DNA of 13,022 nt. It comes from Xanthobacteraceae bacterium (lineage in GTDB: Bacteria > Pseudomonadota > Alphaproteobacteria > Rhizobiales > Xanthobacteraceae). Numbering within the stretch: position 1 is the first letter of the stretch; every line of letters begins with the position of its first letter. The notes below the pieces were generated by a model. It searched no databases. It had not been told where the DNA came from and saw nothing but the letters and a program-made list of their open reading frames with translations. This document shows, one piece after another, positions 6,811 through 13,022 of this stretch. The translations under genes were made by a program, and so were the position numbers. The stretch spans positions 1-13,022 of the forward strand of contig JASHRR010000016.1 of assembly GCA_030037185.1 (NCBI GenBank), in the 5' to 3' direction.

Positions 6811-7425
6811 ATGCTGGATCACCTGAAGGCAAACAACCGCGCCTGGGCGGCGCGGATGATTTCCCGCGACGCCGGCTTCTTCGCCCGGCTCGAACGCCAG
6901 CAGGCGCCGGAGTACCTGTGGATCGGATGCTCCGACAGCCGGGTGCCGGCCAATCAGATCGTGGACGTCGATCCCGGCCAGATCTTTGTACACCGAAACG
7001 TCGCCAACCTCGCGCCGCCTCAGGATGCCAATTACCTGTCGGTGCTGCAATTCGCAGTCGACATCTTGAAGGTCAAGCACATCATTGTGGTGGGACACTA
7101 TGGATGCGGCGGGGTGAGCGCGGCAGTGGACGGCAGGCGGCGCGGCCTTGTGGATCATTGGCTGCATCCGATCCGCCAGGTCTACGATGAGCACCGCGAC
7201 GAGCTTGATGGGATGCCGGACGGCAGTGTGCGCCTCAACCGCTTGTGCGAGCTTAATGTCATCCGGCAGGTGAGGAATGTTGCCTCTGACATCCTTGTGC
7301 AGGCCGCCTGGGCAGATGATCAGCAGCTCGCCGTGCATGGCTGGATCTATTCTCTGGCCAACGGCCTGGTGACCGACCTTGGCGTGACGGTCAGCGGACC
7401 AAAGGAGACTGCGCGGGTGGGATGA
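6811..7425 (+). CDS. can: Beta-class carbonic anhydrase
   Basis: Zinc enzyme interconverting CO2 and bicarbonate in the cytoplasm, supplying bicarbonate to carboxylases. 204 residues, the usual length for the Can/CynT group. Zinc ligands C40 (IGCSDSR), H96 and C99 (GHYGCGG), and the D42-R44 dyad, are all present. FVHRNVANL, the ELNVIRQVRNV helix and HGWIYSLANG also match E. coli Can closely. The start was chosen at ATG 6811 with GGAG ten bases upstream; a TTG at 6802 is only one base from that GGAG. It has no signal peptide. It stands alone: decayed DNA is upstream and a convergent gene ends at 7571. The 145 bases between hold only a weak hairpin. No promoter is obvious. The gene is intact beside decayed neighbours, consistent with a conserved role. 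Confidence 0.96.
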   Translation: MLDHLKANNRAWAARMISRDAGFFARLERQQAPEYLWIGCSDSRVPANQIVDVDPGQIFVHRNVANLAPPQDANYLSVLQFAVDILKVKHIIVVGHYGCGGVSAAVDGRRRGLVDHWLHPIRQVYDEHRDELDGMPDGSVRLNRLCELNVIRQVRNVASDILVQAAWADDQQLAVHGWIYSLANGLVTDLGVTVSGPKETARVG

Positions 7426-7570
7426 CGCTGCCCGCATGTCCCCGAGCTACGTTGCGGGGATCGGCGGGGGGCGCCCCGGTTACGTTCCTGCGGCAACGTC
7501 GACGCGCAAAGCGGCGCGCCGTGAGCCAGGCTGTTAAGCACCGGGCAGGCCATCCGCTATGATCGACGAG

Positions 7571-8542
7571 CTACGTCAAAGCCGGCAAGTCCCCGAAATA
7601 TTCCGGATGGGCCTTCTCGACCTCAGCCATCAGCGAGGGACGGAACTGATCCGGCACGTCAAGGCGTGGCGCTCCTTTCAGCGTGTTGATCAGCACCTCG
7701 TCTTCCGCCGCCTCGAATGCCCGCATGACCGCCGGCGACAGGCGCGGATCATAGCTGATATGGCGGATCGCCTTTTTGCCCACCGCCACGTCCGTGTTGG
7801 GAACCCATTTGGCGAATATCTCTACAGCTTCGTCGCGGTGATTACGGGTGTAATGCGACGCACCGGCCAGCCCGGCGGTGAAGTTAAGCACGACGTCGGG
7901 CTTGCTCGTGATGGTCGGCCCGTGCGCGGTCGCCACCATCACATAGGACATGTGATGGCCGCCGCGAATGACCAAAAACGAGTCCGGGACCTGCTCAAGC
8001 ACTGCCGTGACATAGGGCTCCCACGACACGACTGCATCGACCCTGCTCTCGTTAAGGGCCGGTGCCAGGCCGAATTGCGACCAGATGTTCTCGATCGTCA
8101 GGTCCTCGTATTTCATGCCGGCGCGGCGCAACACCATCTTGAAATACTCATCGGATGTCTGCCCGCGGGCGAGCCCGATGCGCTTACCCTTGAGATCAGC
8201 GACTTTGCCGGCAGCGATGCCGGCGCCCTTGCGGGTGACGATCCCGAGCGGCTCGTCGGCGTTGTCGCGGGTCGCGTCGTTCATGATGATGCCGATCACC
8301 TTGAACGGCTCGCCGGAATGGACCGCCTTCAGGAAGGTGGTCACGCTCATGTCGCCGATCTGTGCTTCGCCATTGTGCATGGCATTGACCATATCGGTCC
8401 CGGTATCGACGATCTTCATGTGGGCGTCGATGCCGTGTCTTCTAAAAATGCCCTTCTCGGCGCCGACGAACATCGGCAGATGGCCGAAATTGTTGCCGAT
8501 CACGACGTCGAGTGTGGACAGCTGCCCCGAACCGGCATTCAT
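7571..8542 (-). CDS. NMT1/SsuA-type ABC-transporter substrate-binding protein, no visible signal peptide
   Basis: 323 residues of the NMT1/THI5-SsuA/TauA periplasmic-binding fold, which captures small organic solutes (sulfonates, nitrate, pyrimidines, aromatic acids) for ABC importers. Family pattern: GHLPMFVGAEKGIFRRHGID, then NGEAQIGDMSVTTFLKA, DLKGKRIGLARGQTSDEY, and LNESRVDAVVSWEPYVTAV. The start is strongly supported by GGAGG five bases before ATG 8542. The fold then begins almost at once (MNAGSGQLSTLDVVIGNNFG), leaving no room for a signal peptide. An in-frame ATG at 8590 would add 16 polar and basic residues, still not a signal. It may act in the cytoplasm, or be exported in an unusual way. 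It lies 75 bases after the methionine-synthase-like gene, so probably in the same operon. No permease or ATPase gene is in the window. Substrate unknown. Confidence 0.87.
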   Translation of the reverse strand: MNAGSGQLSTLDVVIGNNFGHLPMFVGAEKGIFRRHGIDAHMKIVDTGTDMVNAMHNGEAQIGDMSVTTFLKAVHSGEPFKVIGIIMNDATRDNADEPLGIVTRKGAGIAAGKVADLKGKRIGLARGQTSDEYFKMVLRRAGMKYEDLTIENIWSQFGLAPALNESRVDAVVSWEPYVTAVLEQVPDSFLVIRGGHHMSYVMVATAHGPTITSKPDVVLNFTAGLAGASHYTRNHRDEAVEIFAKWVPNTDVAVGKKAIRHISYDPRLSPAVMRAFEAAEDEVLINTLKGAPRLDVPDQFRPSLMAEVEKAHPEYFGDLPALT

Positions 8543-8617
8543 CCTTTCCTCCCTGATCTGTGGCGCTGGCCGCAGCGAGCGCTGTTTCATTGAAACGACA
8601 GGCCGAATCGCGTGCTT

Positions 8618-9799
8618 CTAGCTCCTGGTCAGAGTCAACGAGTATCGCGGGTCGGCCGCCAGGCATTGGGCTTCCGGCAGCCCAAGCTCCCGGCGCACGA
8701 TGTTGGTTCCGAGCACCATCGCGACCATCTTGTAGGTTGCATGCCGCCGGCTCATGCCCTCGCGGCCCATCCCGCAGTCGGACGAGATGATCAGCCGTTC
8801 GGGCGGGATATGTTTCAATGCCTCGCGGATCAAGGCGGCGACCTCGTCCGGGCGCTCGACCTGCAGCGTGTGATGATCGATCACGCCGATGACGATCTTC
8901 TTGTCCTTGATCGTTTCGCCGATCGCCTTGAGGTCACCGGGGCCGGATGAGCAGGTTTCGAACGTCAGGGCATCGGCGTCGATCTGATTGAGCGCCTCAA
9001 GGGTCGGCTTATAACTCTGGATTTCCTTGAACATGCGCTGCTGCGAGGGGTTTCCCCAGCAGGTGTGACACCACACTTCGGTGTTGGCGCGCAGGCCTTT
9101 CACCGTGTTGTTGAAGACGCCGACGAGATCGGACACGTCGAGCTTGCCGAAAGCCTTGCCGCGCACCGGCACCATGTGAATCTGCGGCTCTTCCATCTGG
9201 ATCACCGGGCAACCGGCATCGGCGAGGTCGTTGAGCTCCTTGTTGAGAGCCTCGCTCAGCGCCATCGTGCGCTCAACCGGGTCCTTATAGTAGGCGTCGG
9301 CGGCGGAAGCTGCGAGAAGCTCCGGCAGGATGGTGCCGAACTTGACCGGCCTGGTGGTCAAACGCTGGGCCACCTTCCACATGGCGGCATACTGCAGATT
9401 GCCGGGCCCTGCGGGTCCCACGATCTTGGGGAAGACGCGCGCCTCGAGATAGTCGTGCAGAATGTGCCCGCGCGGAAAGCCGACCGCGCCGACATTGTAG
9501 ACCGCCGGCTCGGCGACGGTGTCGAATCCGGCCATATGCGTCAACGGATAGCTCTGCCAGCTCATGCCGCCGACTTCGTCGTCGTAATGCGCGTCGCCAT
9601 CGGTACAGATATCGAGGCCCGCGGTCTCCTGCGCCCGCAGATGTACCGAGACCGCGTCCTCGTATTGCTCGCGGTAGCGGGCATTGACCATGGCTTCAAG
9701 AAAGCTCTTGGTGCCGAGAACGGCGGTGTACCAGGACGGCCGCGGCAGCGAGCCGATGATAGATGTCGGCAGTGCTTTTCCGGCTGATGCTTTGAACAT
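8618..9799 (-). CDS. Short MetE-like (cobalamin-independent methionine synthase C-terminal domain family) zinc protein
   Basis: 393 residues, equivalent to only the catalytic C-terminal barrel of MetE, which is about twice this length. Zinc ligands correspond to those of MetE: H245 and C247 (WCHTCWGN), E281 (TFETCSSG) and C342 (SSDCGMGREG). The preceding substrate-side motif is IQMEEPQIH (200-208), like the DEP motif of MetE. Such proteins move alkyl groups to thiols; relatives include core-MetE-type methionine synthases, coenzyme M-dependent epoxyalkane transferases and uncharacterised groups. True methionine synthesis is not established here. The N-terminal half that binds polyglutamyl folate is absent. 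The start is ATG 9799 with GAGGA nine bases upstream. It is 159 bases downstream of the amidohydrolase gene and 75 upstream of the binding-protein gene, on the same strand. Role inferred: C1 or alkyl transfer in the local catabolic pathway. Confidence 0.88.
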   Translation of the reverse strand: MFKASAGKALPTSIIGSLPRPSWYTAVLGTKSFLEAMVNARYREQYEDAVSVHLRAQETAGLDICTDGDAHYDDEVGGMSWQSYPLTHMAGFDTVAEPAVYNVGAVGFPRGHILHDYLEARVFPKIVGPAGPGNLQYAAMWKVAQRLTTRPVKFGTILPELLAASAADAYYKDPVERTMALSEALNKELNDLADAGCPVIQMEEPQIHMVPVRGKAFGKLDVSDLVGVFNNTVKGLRANTEVWCHTCWGNPSQQRMFKEIQSYKPTLEALNQIDADALTFETCSSGPGDLKAIGETIKDKKIVIGVIDHHTLQVERPDEVAALIREALKHIPPERLIISSDCGMGREGMSRRHATYKMVAMVLGTNIVRRELGLPEAQCLAADPRYSLTLTRS

Positions 9800-9958
9800 C
9801 TTTACAGGTCCTCTTCGATTAGCGCGCCGCGCGCAGAACTAAAGACTTGCGCTTGATGCCGCCACCCGCGCTTTCCGAACGGCGGCGCAGCGGGAACTCT
9901 TCGCAGTGAGGGGAATTAGCCTATCCGCCGACATTGTGCCTCGATTTCTTCGCGACCA

Positions 9959-11155
9959 TCAATGCTCGGTCGCGGAAAATTCTTTTGGCAGGCGGCATGC
10001 GGCAACGCGGATGTTTCGCATCGTCGCCGGGGTGTTGCGGCTCCTGCCGACGAAGCGCGGCTCGCCGCCGGTGATGACGGCGCCGACCGCGGCGATGTCG
10101 CCATTGCGGATCGCCGAGAGCGCATCGCTCTGCGTGCCGCCATCGGGAGCGTCGATCAGGACGATGTCGGCCGCTTTGCCGGCGGCGAGCGAGCCGCAGT
10201 CGAGGCGGTACACCCGCGCATTGCTGCCGGTCGCCGCGGCGACGGCCATCTCGGGCGCGAGGCCGCCGAGACTCGACAGGTGCGCGATCGTGTAGAGCAT
10301 GCCGAGCGGCATGATTCCGCTGCCGGTCGGCGTGTCGGTGCCGATGATCACCCGGTCGAAGGCTTCGAGTCTTTGTGCCAGGCTGGCGCAAAGGAGCGCG
10401 GTGCGCAGATTGCCTGCGGTGCAGATCTGCAGCGCGATGTCGCTCTCCCGGATGATGCGCTCGAAGTCGCGATCCGGCATCGCGGTGGGGCCGCCATTGA
10501 CGTGAAAGGACACATGCGGCTTGAGGGCGAGCAGGTGGTCGCCGGTGATGGCGCCGGAGCCCGGAATCGACGAGCCGCCAGTGTGCACGGTGGTAATCAT
10601 GTCGTGAGCACGGGCGGCGGCAATCAACGGGGCATATTCGTAAGCGCTCGCGAAGGCGCCGAACCCGGCTTTGGCGAGCCAAACGCCTTGCTTGGCAACC
10701 TCGCCGAGGTCGTTGCCGGTTAAGCTGGGTTCAAGAATGATGGAGCCGGCGTGCACGGTCATACCGCCCGGCCGGTAGTGCTCAAAACATCGCCTTGCCG
10801 CAACCGCGAGCGCCTTGACCCCCTCGGCATCGCGTGGGCGTCCCGGCACGTGCACCTCGGAGGCGCTGATGGCCGTGGTCACGCCGCCATGGACATAGCT
10901 CTCGAGATATCCGACGGTCCGCTGGCGGGGCGTGTAGTCGCCAAACGCAACGTGGACGTGGGAATCGATGAGGCCGGGAATGGCGGTTGCCCCGTCGGCA
11001 TCGATGACGACATCGCAGGCATCGACCTGACTTGGCGACGCCACGCCGACCGTCTCTATCCTGGTGCCGCGCGTGATAATGGTATCGCCGTGAGCCAGCG
11101 GGGCGCGCCAATCGCCGGAAGCGATGGTGCCGATATTGGTGACGGCGAGACGCAT
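9959..11155 (-). CDS. Enamidase-like amidohydrolase (metal-dependent cyclic amide hydrolase)
   Basis: 398-residue amidohydrolase-superfamily enzyme. It most resembles enamidase (Ena) of Eubacterium barkeri, which opens 6-oxo-1,4,5,6-tetrahydronicotinate to 2-formylglutarate in nicotinate fermentation. Shared features recognised from memory: GDYTPRQRTVGYLESYVHGG (72-91), VPGRPRDAEGVKALAV (103-118), HTGGSSIPGSGAITGDH, VNGGPTAM, and RSRNTPA near the end. Metal ligands: H66 and H68 (DSHVH), H191, H218 and D274 (GTDTP). K162 lies where a carboxylated Lys bridges two metals in many relatives; I recall a Glu at this site in the E. barkeri enzyme. The start was chosen at ATG 11155 because homology begins there; the ribosome site is weak. 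An open frame extends to 11479 but its extra residues are GC-rich filler. It is divergent from the TctC gene. The exact substrate is uncertain. Confidence 0.85.
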   Translation of the reverse strand: MRLAVTNIGTIASGDWRAPLAHGDTIITRGTRIETVGVASPSQVDACDVVIDADGATAIPGLIDSHVHVAFGDYTPRQRTVGYLESYVHGGVTTAISASEVHVPGRPRDAEGVKALAVAARRCFEHYRPGGMTVHAGSIILEPSLTGNDLGEVAKQGVWLAKAGFGAFASAYEYAPLIAAARAHDMITTVHTGGSSIPGSGAITGDHLLALKPHVSFHVNGGPTAMPDRDFERIIRESDIALQICTAGNLRTALLCASLAQRLEAFDRVIIGTDTPTGSGIMPLGMLYTIAHLSSLGGLAPEMAVAAATGSNARVYRLDCGSLAAGKAADIVLIDAPDGGTQSDALSAIRNGDIAAVGAVITGGEPRFVGRSRNTPATMRNIRVAACRLPKEFSATEH

Positions 11156-11179
11156 GGCCAAGGCCCCGTGGGGCGAATT

Positions 11180-11269
11180 GTGGTCGCCCCGTCCGCGCGC
11201 CCGTGCCTTGACGGAGCACGATCCTGATCTTAAACCGCCCGCCGCGTGCGCCCGCAACGGGGCGACCAC
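11180..11269. promoter_or_regulatory. 13-bp inverted repeat pair, candidate operator half-sites
   Basis: gtggtcgccccgt at 11180-11192 is the exact reverse complement of acggggcgaccac at 11257-11269, with 64 bases between. The left copy lies 24 bases upstream of the amidohydrolase start codon, the right one overlaps the palindrome at 11255-11282. Two spaced sites for one regulator, for example a looping repressor, would explain this. Confidence 0.5.
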
Positions 11270-11282
11270 GGCCGCCCCGTTG
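11255..11282. promoter_or_regulatory. Perfect inverted repeat, 10-bp arms, 8-base spacer
   Basis: caacggggcg, eight bases, then cgccccgttg. The core cgccccgt also occurs at 11185-11192. This is a candidate operator; a hairpin in RNA is an alternative, but no T-run follows in either direction. Confidence 0.55.
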
Positions 11283-11359
11283 ACTGTGGGTGCGCCGATC
11301 CTTCGGATTGGCTCAGGGGACGGACGTGAGGTCCGAAACGCCCAGCGGCTGTAAAGCGC

Positions 11360-11377
11360 GGGCCGCCAGGGCGGCCC
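11360..11377. promoter_or_regulatory. Palindrome gggccgcc-ag-ggcggccc upstream of the TctC promoter
   Basis: Eight-base arms around two bases, ending 26 bases before the TATAAT box, so next to the -35 position. Candidate regulator binding site. In RNA it would form a 6-bp stem with a 6-base loop. Confidence 0.45.
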
Positions 11378-11400
11378 AAGTCGCGATGCTAAGAAAATGA

Positions 11401-11409
11401 TGCTATAAT
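11401..11409 (+). promoter_or_regulatory. Extended -10 promoter (TGCTATAAT) for the TctC gene
   Basis: A perfect TATAAT at 11404-11409 preceded by TG at 11401-11402, in otherwise GC-rich DNA. The -35 region (about 11381-11386) is poor, which an extended -10 can tolerate. It is about 110 bases before the start codon, implying a leader of roughly 100 bases. Confidence 0.55.
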
Positions 11410-11519
11410 GCAAGACGGGAACGACGTCCAAGTCGAAAGCCGCGGGTCGGTTCCCGGCCGGATCAGCCCGTGGCCGCAAATGGCCGCTGGCACAAACTGA
11501 AAAACATTGAGGACGGGCT

Positions 11520-12491
11520 ATGTCGAGATATCTTGCGCTGATTGCTGCGGCCGGTGCGTTGCTGGCCGTGCTCCCCGCAACCGCTCAACAAGCGGGGTAT
11601 CCCAGCCGGCCAATCAAGATCATTGTCTGCCTGCCGCCCGGGGGCGGCGTCGATACAGTGACCCGCGTCGTCTCTGACCAGCTGCAGCGCCGCCTTGGCC
11701 AGACCATCGTGATCGAGAACAAGGGCGGGCAATCCGGCAATCTCGGCGCCGAAGCCGTCTTTGCGGCGGAGCCTGACGGCTACACCTTGCTGGCATCCCA
11801 ACCTGCGCCGATCACCACCAACCCGCTGCTCTACAAGAGTCTGGCGTTCGATCCCGCCCGCTTCACGCCGGTCGCAGTGATGACCACGATCCCCAATACG
11901 CTTACGGTGCGCGCGGATTTCCCGGCGAAAAACGTTCAGGAATTCATCGCCTATGCCAAGGCCAATCCCGGTAAGGTCAGCTACGCTTCCCAGGGCAATG
12001 GCACCACCTCACACCTGACCGCGGTGATGTTCGAGCAAGCGACCGGCGCGAAGCTTCTCCACGTACCCTATCGCGGCACCGCCCCGGCCATCAACGATCT
12101 GATGGGTGGTCATGTGGACGCGTTCTTCAACGAGTTGGCGACGTCGATGGAACTGCACAAAGCCGGCAGAGCCAGAATCCTTGCCGTGACGACGGCCGCC
12201 CGCGTTCCGGAACTGCCCGATATCCCGACCCTGCAGGAAGCCGGGCTGAGCGGCTTCGTGGCAGATACCTGGAATGCCATTTCGGCGCCGCCAAAGACGC
12301 CTGCGCCGATCATTGCTAAGCTTAACGCCGCCATCAACGAGGTGCTCAAGACGCCTGAGATGCAGAACCATCTGAGCCTGATGCACCTCCAAGCGGTGGG
12401 CGGCCCCCCGCAGCGAATGGCCGAAATCGTCAAGGCCGACACGCAGCGCTGGGGCGATGTCATCCGCACCGCCCATGTGACACTCGAATAG
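11520..12491 (+). CDS. TctC/Bug-family tripartite tricarboxylate transporter substrate-binding protein
   Basis: Periplasmic binding protein, 323 residues, the normal length for the family, which binds organic acids and related solutes for TctAB-type transporters. The signal peptide is 1-22 (MSRYLALIAAAGALLAVLPA, TAQQ). Mature family motifs: YPSRPIKIIVCLPPGGGVDT, IENKGGQSGNLGAEAV, VSYASQGNGTTSHL, LLHVPYRGTAPAINDLMGGH and LPDIPTLQEAGL. The start is ATG 11520 with GAGGA six bases upstream. It is monocistronic in the window and convergent with the TAXI gene. There are no tctA or tctB partners here; orphan members are common in this family and may act in signalling or with a distant transporter. 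Divergence from the amidohydrolase gene suggests a shared regulator and a substrate of that pathway (inference). Confidence 0.94.
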   Translation: MSRYLALIAAAGALLAVLPATAQQAGYPSRPIKIIVCLPPGGGVDTVTRVVSDQLQRRLGQTIVIENKGGQSGNLGAEAVFAAEPDGYTLLASQPAPITTNPLLYKSLAFDPARFTPVAVMTTIPNTLTVRADFPAKNVQEFIAYAKANPGKVSYASQGNGTTSHLTAVMFEQATGAKLLHVPYRGTAPAINDLMGGHVDAFFNELATSMELHKAGRARILAVTTAARVPELPDIPTLQEAGLSGFVADTWNAISAPPKTPAPIIAKLNAAINEVLKTPEMQNHLSLMHLQAVGGPPQRMAEIVKADTQRWGDVIRTAHVTLE

Positions 12492-12523
12492 CGCACAGCA
12501 GGGCCGAGCGGCAGGCCGCCGTT

Positions 12524-12539
12524 CAGCCATCACTGGCTG
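12524..12539. terminator. Small hairpin between convergent genes
   Basis: cagcca-tcac-tggctg, a 6-bp stem with a 4-base loop, lies across the stop codon of the leftward TAXI gene and 32 bases past the TctC stop. No T-run follows, so intrinsic termination is doubtful. Confidence 0.25.
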
Positions 12540-13022
12540 CGAAGCTGCCGCCACCGCAGGAATTCCTGGTAGAGCTGCTCGGTGCTGCGTGCTGATCGCA
12601 TGTCGCCGGACGCAGCCTGGTCCGCCGGCGCGTCGTTGCTATTGGGGCTGTTGCGCTGCGCCTGCGCGGGGTGACTGTCGAGCCACTGCTGCGCTGCTTC
12701 GAACCGGGTCCAGCCGGGCAAGGTGGCCGTGATGTTGACCTCGCGCCATTTCGGATGGCGGGGCGGCTTCTGGAATTCAGCGATCTTCGGAAAGAAGGCC
12801 TCCACGAATCGCTGTACCCGCCGGTAGCGGTCGACATTGGTCCTTGGCCAGTTGTAGGCGATCAGCACGGCGCCGACTGCGACCGAATCCACGGTTTCGC
12901 CAGGCAGAATGAGTTCGGGATAATCCTCGTGAGAGAAGCTCGTCGGCAGATAGTCGCCGATGAGCTGCGCGGGGTAAGGGATCGGCACCAAACGCAGGTG
13001 GTCGCCGCTGGCCAGTTTCAAC
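12530..13022 (-). CDS. TAXI-family TRAP transporter solute-binding protein, C-terminal part (partial at right edge)
   Basis: The last 163 residues or so of an open frame entering from the right edge. GDHLRLVPIPYPAQLIGDYL, then LPGETVDSVAVGAVLIAYNW and ATLPGWTRFEAAQQWLDSH match the C-terminal lobe of TAXI-type TRAP binding proteins, which take up small organic acids. The TTG at 13021 is just the first complete codon in view, not a start; the true start and any signal peptide are outside. After about residue 115 comes a roughly 45-residue polar tail rich in Ala, Gln, Ser and Asn, ending in a basic helix (LYQEFLRWRQLRSQ), which is an addition to the usual fold. No TRAP membrane subunit is visible. 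It is convergent with the TctC gene, 38 bases apart. Confidence 0.8.
   Translation of the reverse strand, partial: LKLASGDHLRLVPIPYPAQLIGDYLPTSFSHEDYPELILPGETVDSVAVGAVLIAYNWPRTNVDRYRRVQRFVEAFFPKIAEFQKPPRHPKWREVNITATLPGWTRFEAAQQWLDSHPAQAQRNSPNSNDAPADQAASGDMRSARSTEQLYQEFLRWRQLRSQ

Larger units (their letters stand above)
11156..11519. promoter_or_regulatory. 364-base divergent intergenic region between amidohydrolase and TctC genes
   Basis: No gene is supported. It carries several inverted repeats and a promoter for the rightward gene, entered separately. A short stem-loop (11295-11311, ccgatcc/ggattgg with one G-T pair) is also present. Density of symmetry elements suggests a shared control region. 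I did not identify a leftward promoter. Confidence 0.6.

Noticed and set aside
6574..7437. Minus-strand open frame of 287 codons
   Set aside because: It is opposite the carbonic anhydrase gene, which has all catalytic residues. The antisense product shows no domain.
7439..7460. Hairpin tccccg/cgggga after the carbonic anhydrase gene as a terminator
   Set aside because: The stem is only 6 bp with a 10-base loop and no T-run follows. That is expected by chance in GC-rich DNA.
7559..8593. Plus-strand open frame of 344 codons
   Set aside because: It mirrors the NMT1-type binding-protein gene almost exactly, and the minus strand has the family motifs and a strong ribosome-binding site.
11156..11479. 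N-terminal extension of the amidohydrolase
   Set aside because: The frame is open but the extra 108 residues are Arg/Ala/Pro/Gly-rich and precede the point where family similarity begins. They would also cover the divergent promoter region.

Overview
The window is high-GC DNA with dense, mostly minus-strand coding. It looks chromosomal and comes from an alphaproteobacterium, most likely a Bradyrhizobium/Rhodopseudomonas-type member of the Hyphomicrobiales. That placement is inferred from composition, from the gene families (rhizobial-type caspase/TPR proteins, TctC, TAXI and NMT1 solute-binding proteins) and from the protein sequences. No RNA genes, complete insertion sequences, CRISPR arrays or phage genes were seen.

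Region 1 (1-5186, all minus strand) reads as one exported-protease locus. In transcription order it holds a small, possibly winged-helix protein (5186-4581), a small putative lipoprotein (4571-4113), then after a 174-base gap an OmpA-family peptidoglycan-binding protein (3938-2967), a secreted caspase-fold (C14) protease with a C-terminal DUF4384-like domain (2955-1306), and a trypsin-like S1 protease zymogen, also with a DUF4384-like tail (1275 to beyond the left edge). The last three are separated by only 11 and 30 bases. Both proteases keep their catalytic residues. The caspase has the Asp-x-Cys arrangement that goes with cleavage after Arg/Lys, and the trypsin propeptide ends in Arg. A caspase-to-trypsin activation cascade in the cell envelope, anchored by the OmpA protein, is therefore a concrete hypothesis. 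It is the most interesting content of the window.

Region 2 (5187-6810) is decayed DNA. It contains imperfect dispersed repeats (two families, A and B), a second caspase-type gene broken by at least six frame changes whose active-site Cys codon has become Arg (about 6250-5570), and a two-unit TPR remnant (6626-6399).

Region 3 (6811-7425, plus strand) is an intact beta-class carbonic anhydrase very close to E. coli Can.

Region 4 (7571-13022) is a small-molecule uptake and catabolism cluster. The minus-strand series is an enamidase-like amidohydrolase (11155-9959), a short single-barrel cobalamin-independent methionine-synthase-like zinc protein (9799-8618) and an NMT1/SsuA-type substrate-binding protein without a visible signal peptide (8542-7571). 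Divergent from the amidohydrolase is a TctC/Bug periplasmic binding protein (11520-12491). The shared 364-base intergenic region carries inverted repeats and an extended -10 promoter. A TAXI-family TRAP solute-binding protein enters from the right edge. Three binding proteins of three different transporter classes occur with no membrane components in view. The substrate is unknown; a cyclic amide, N-heterocycle or related carboxylate is a guess based on the amidohydrolase.
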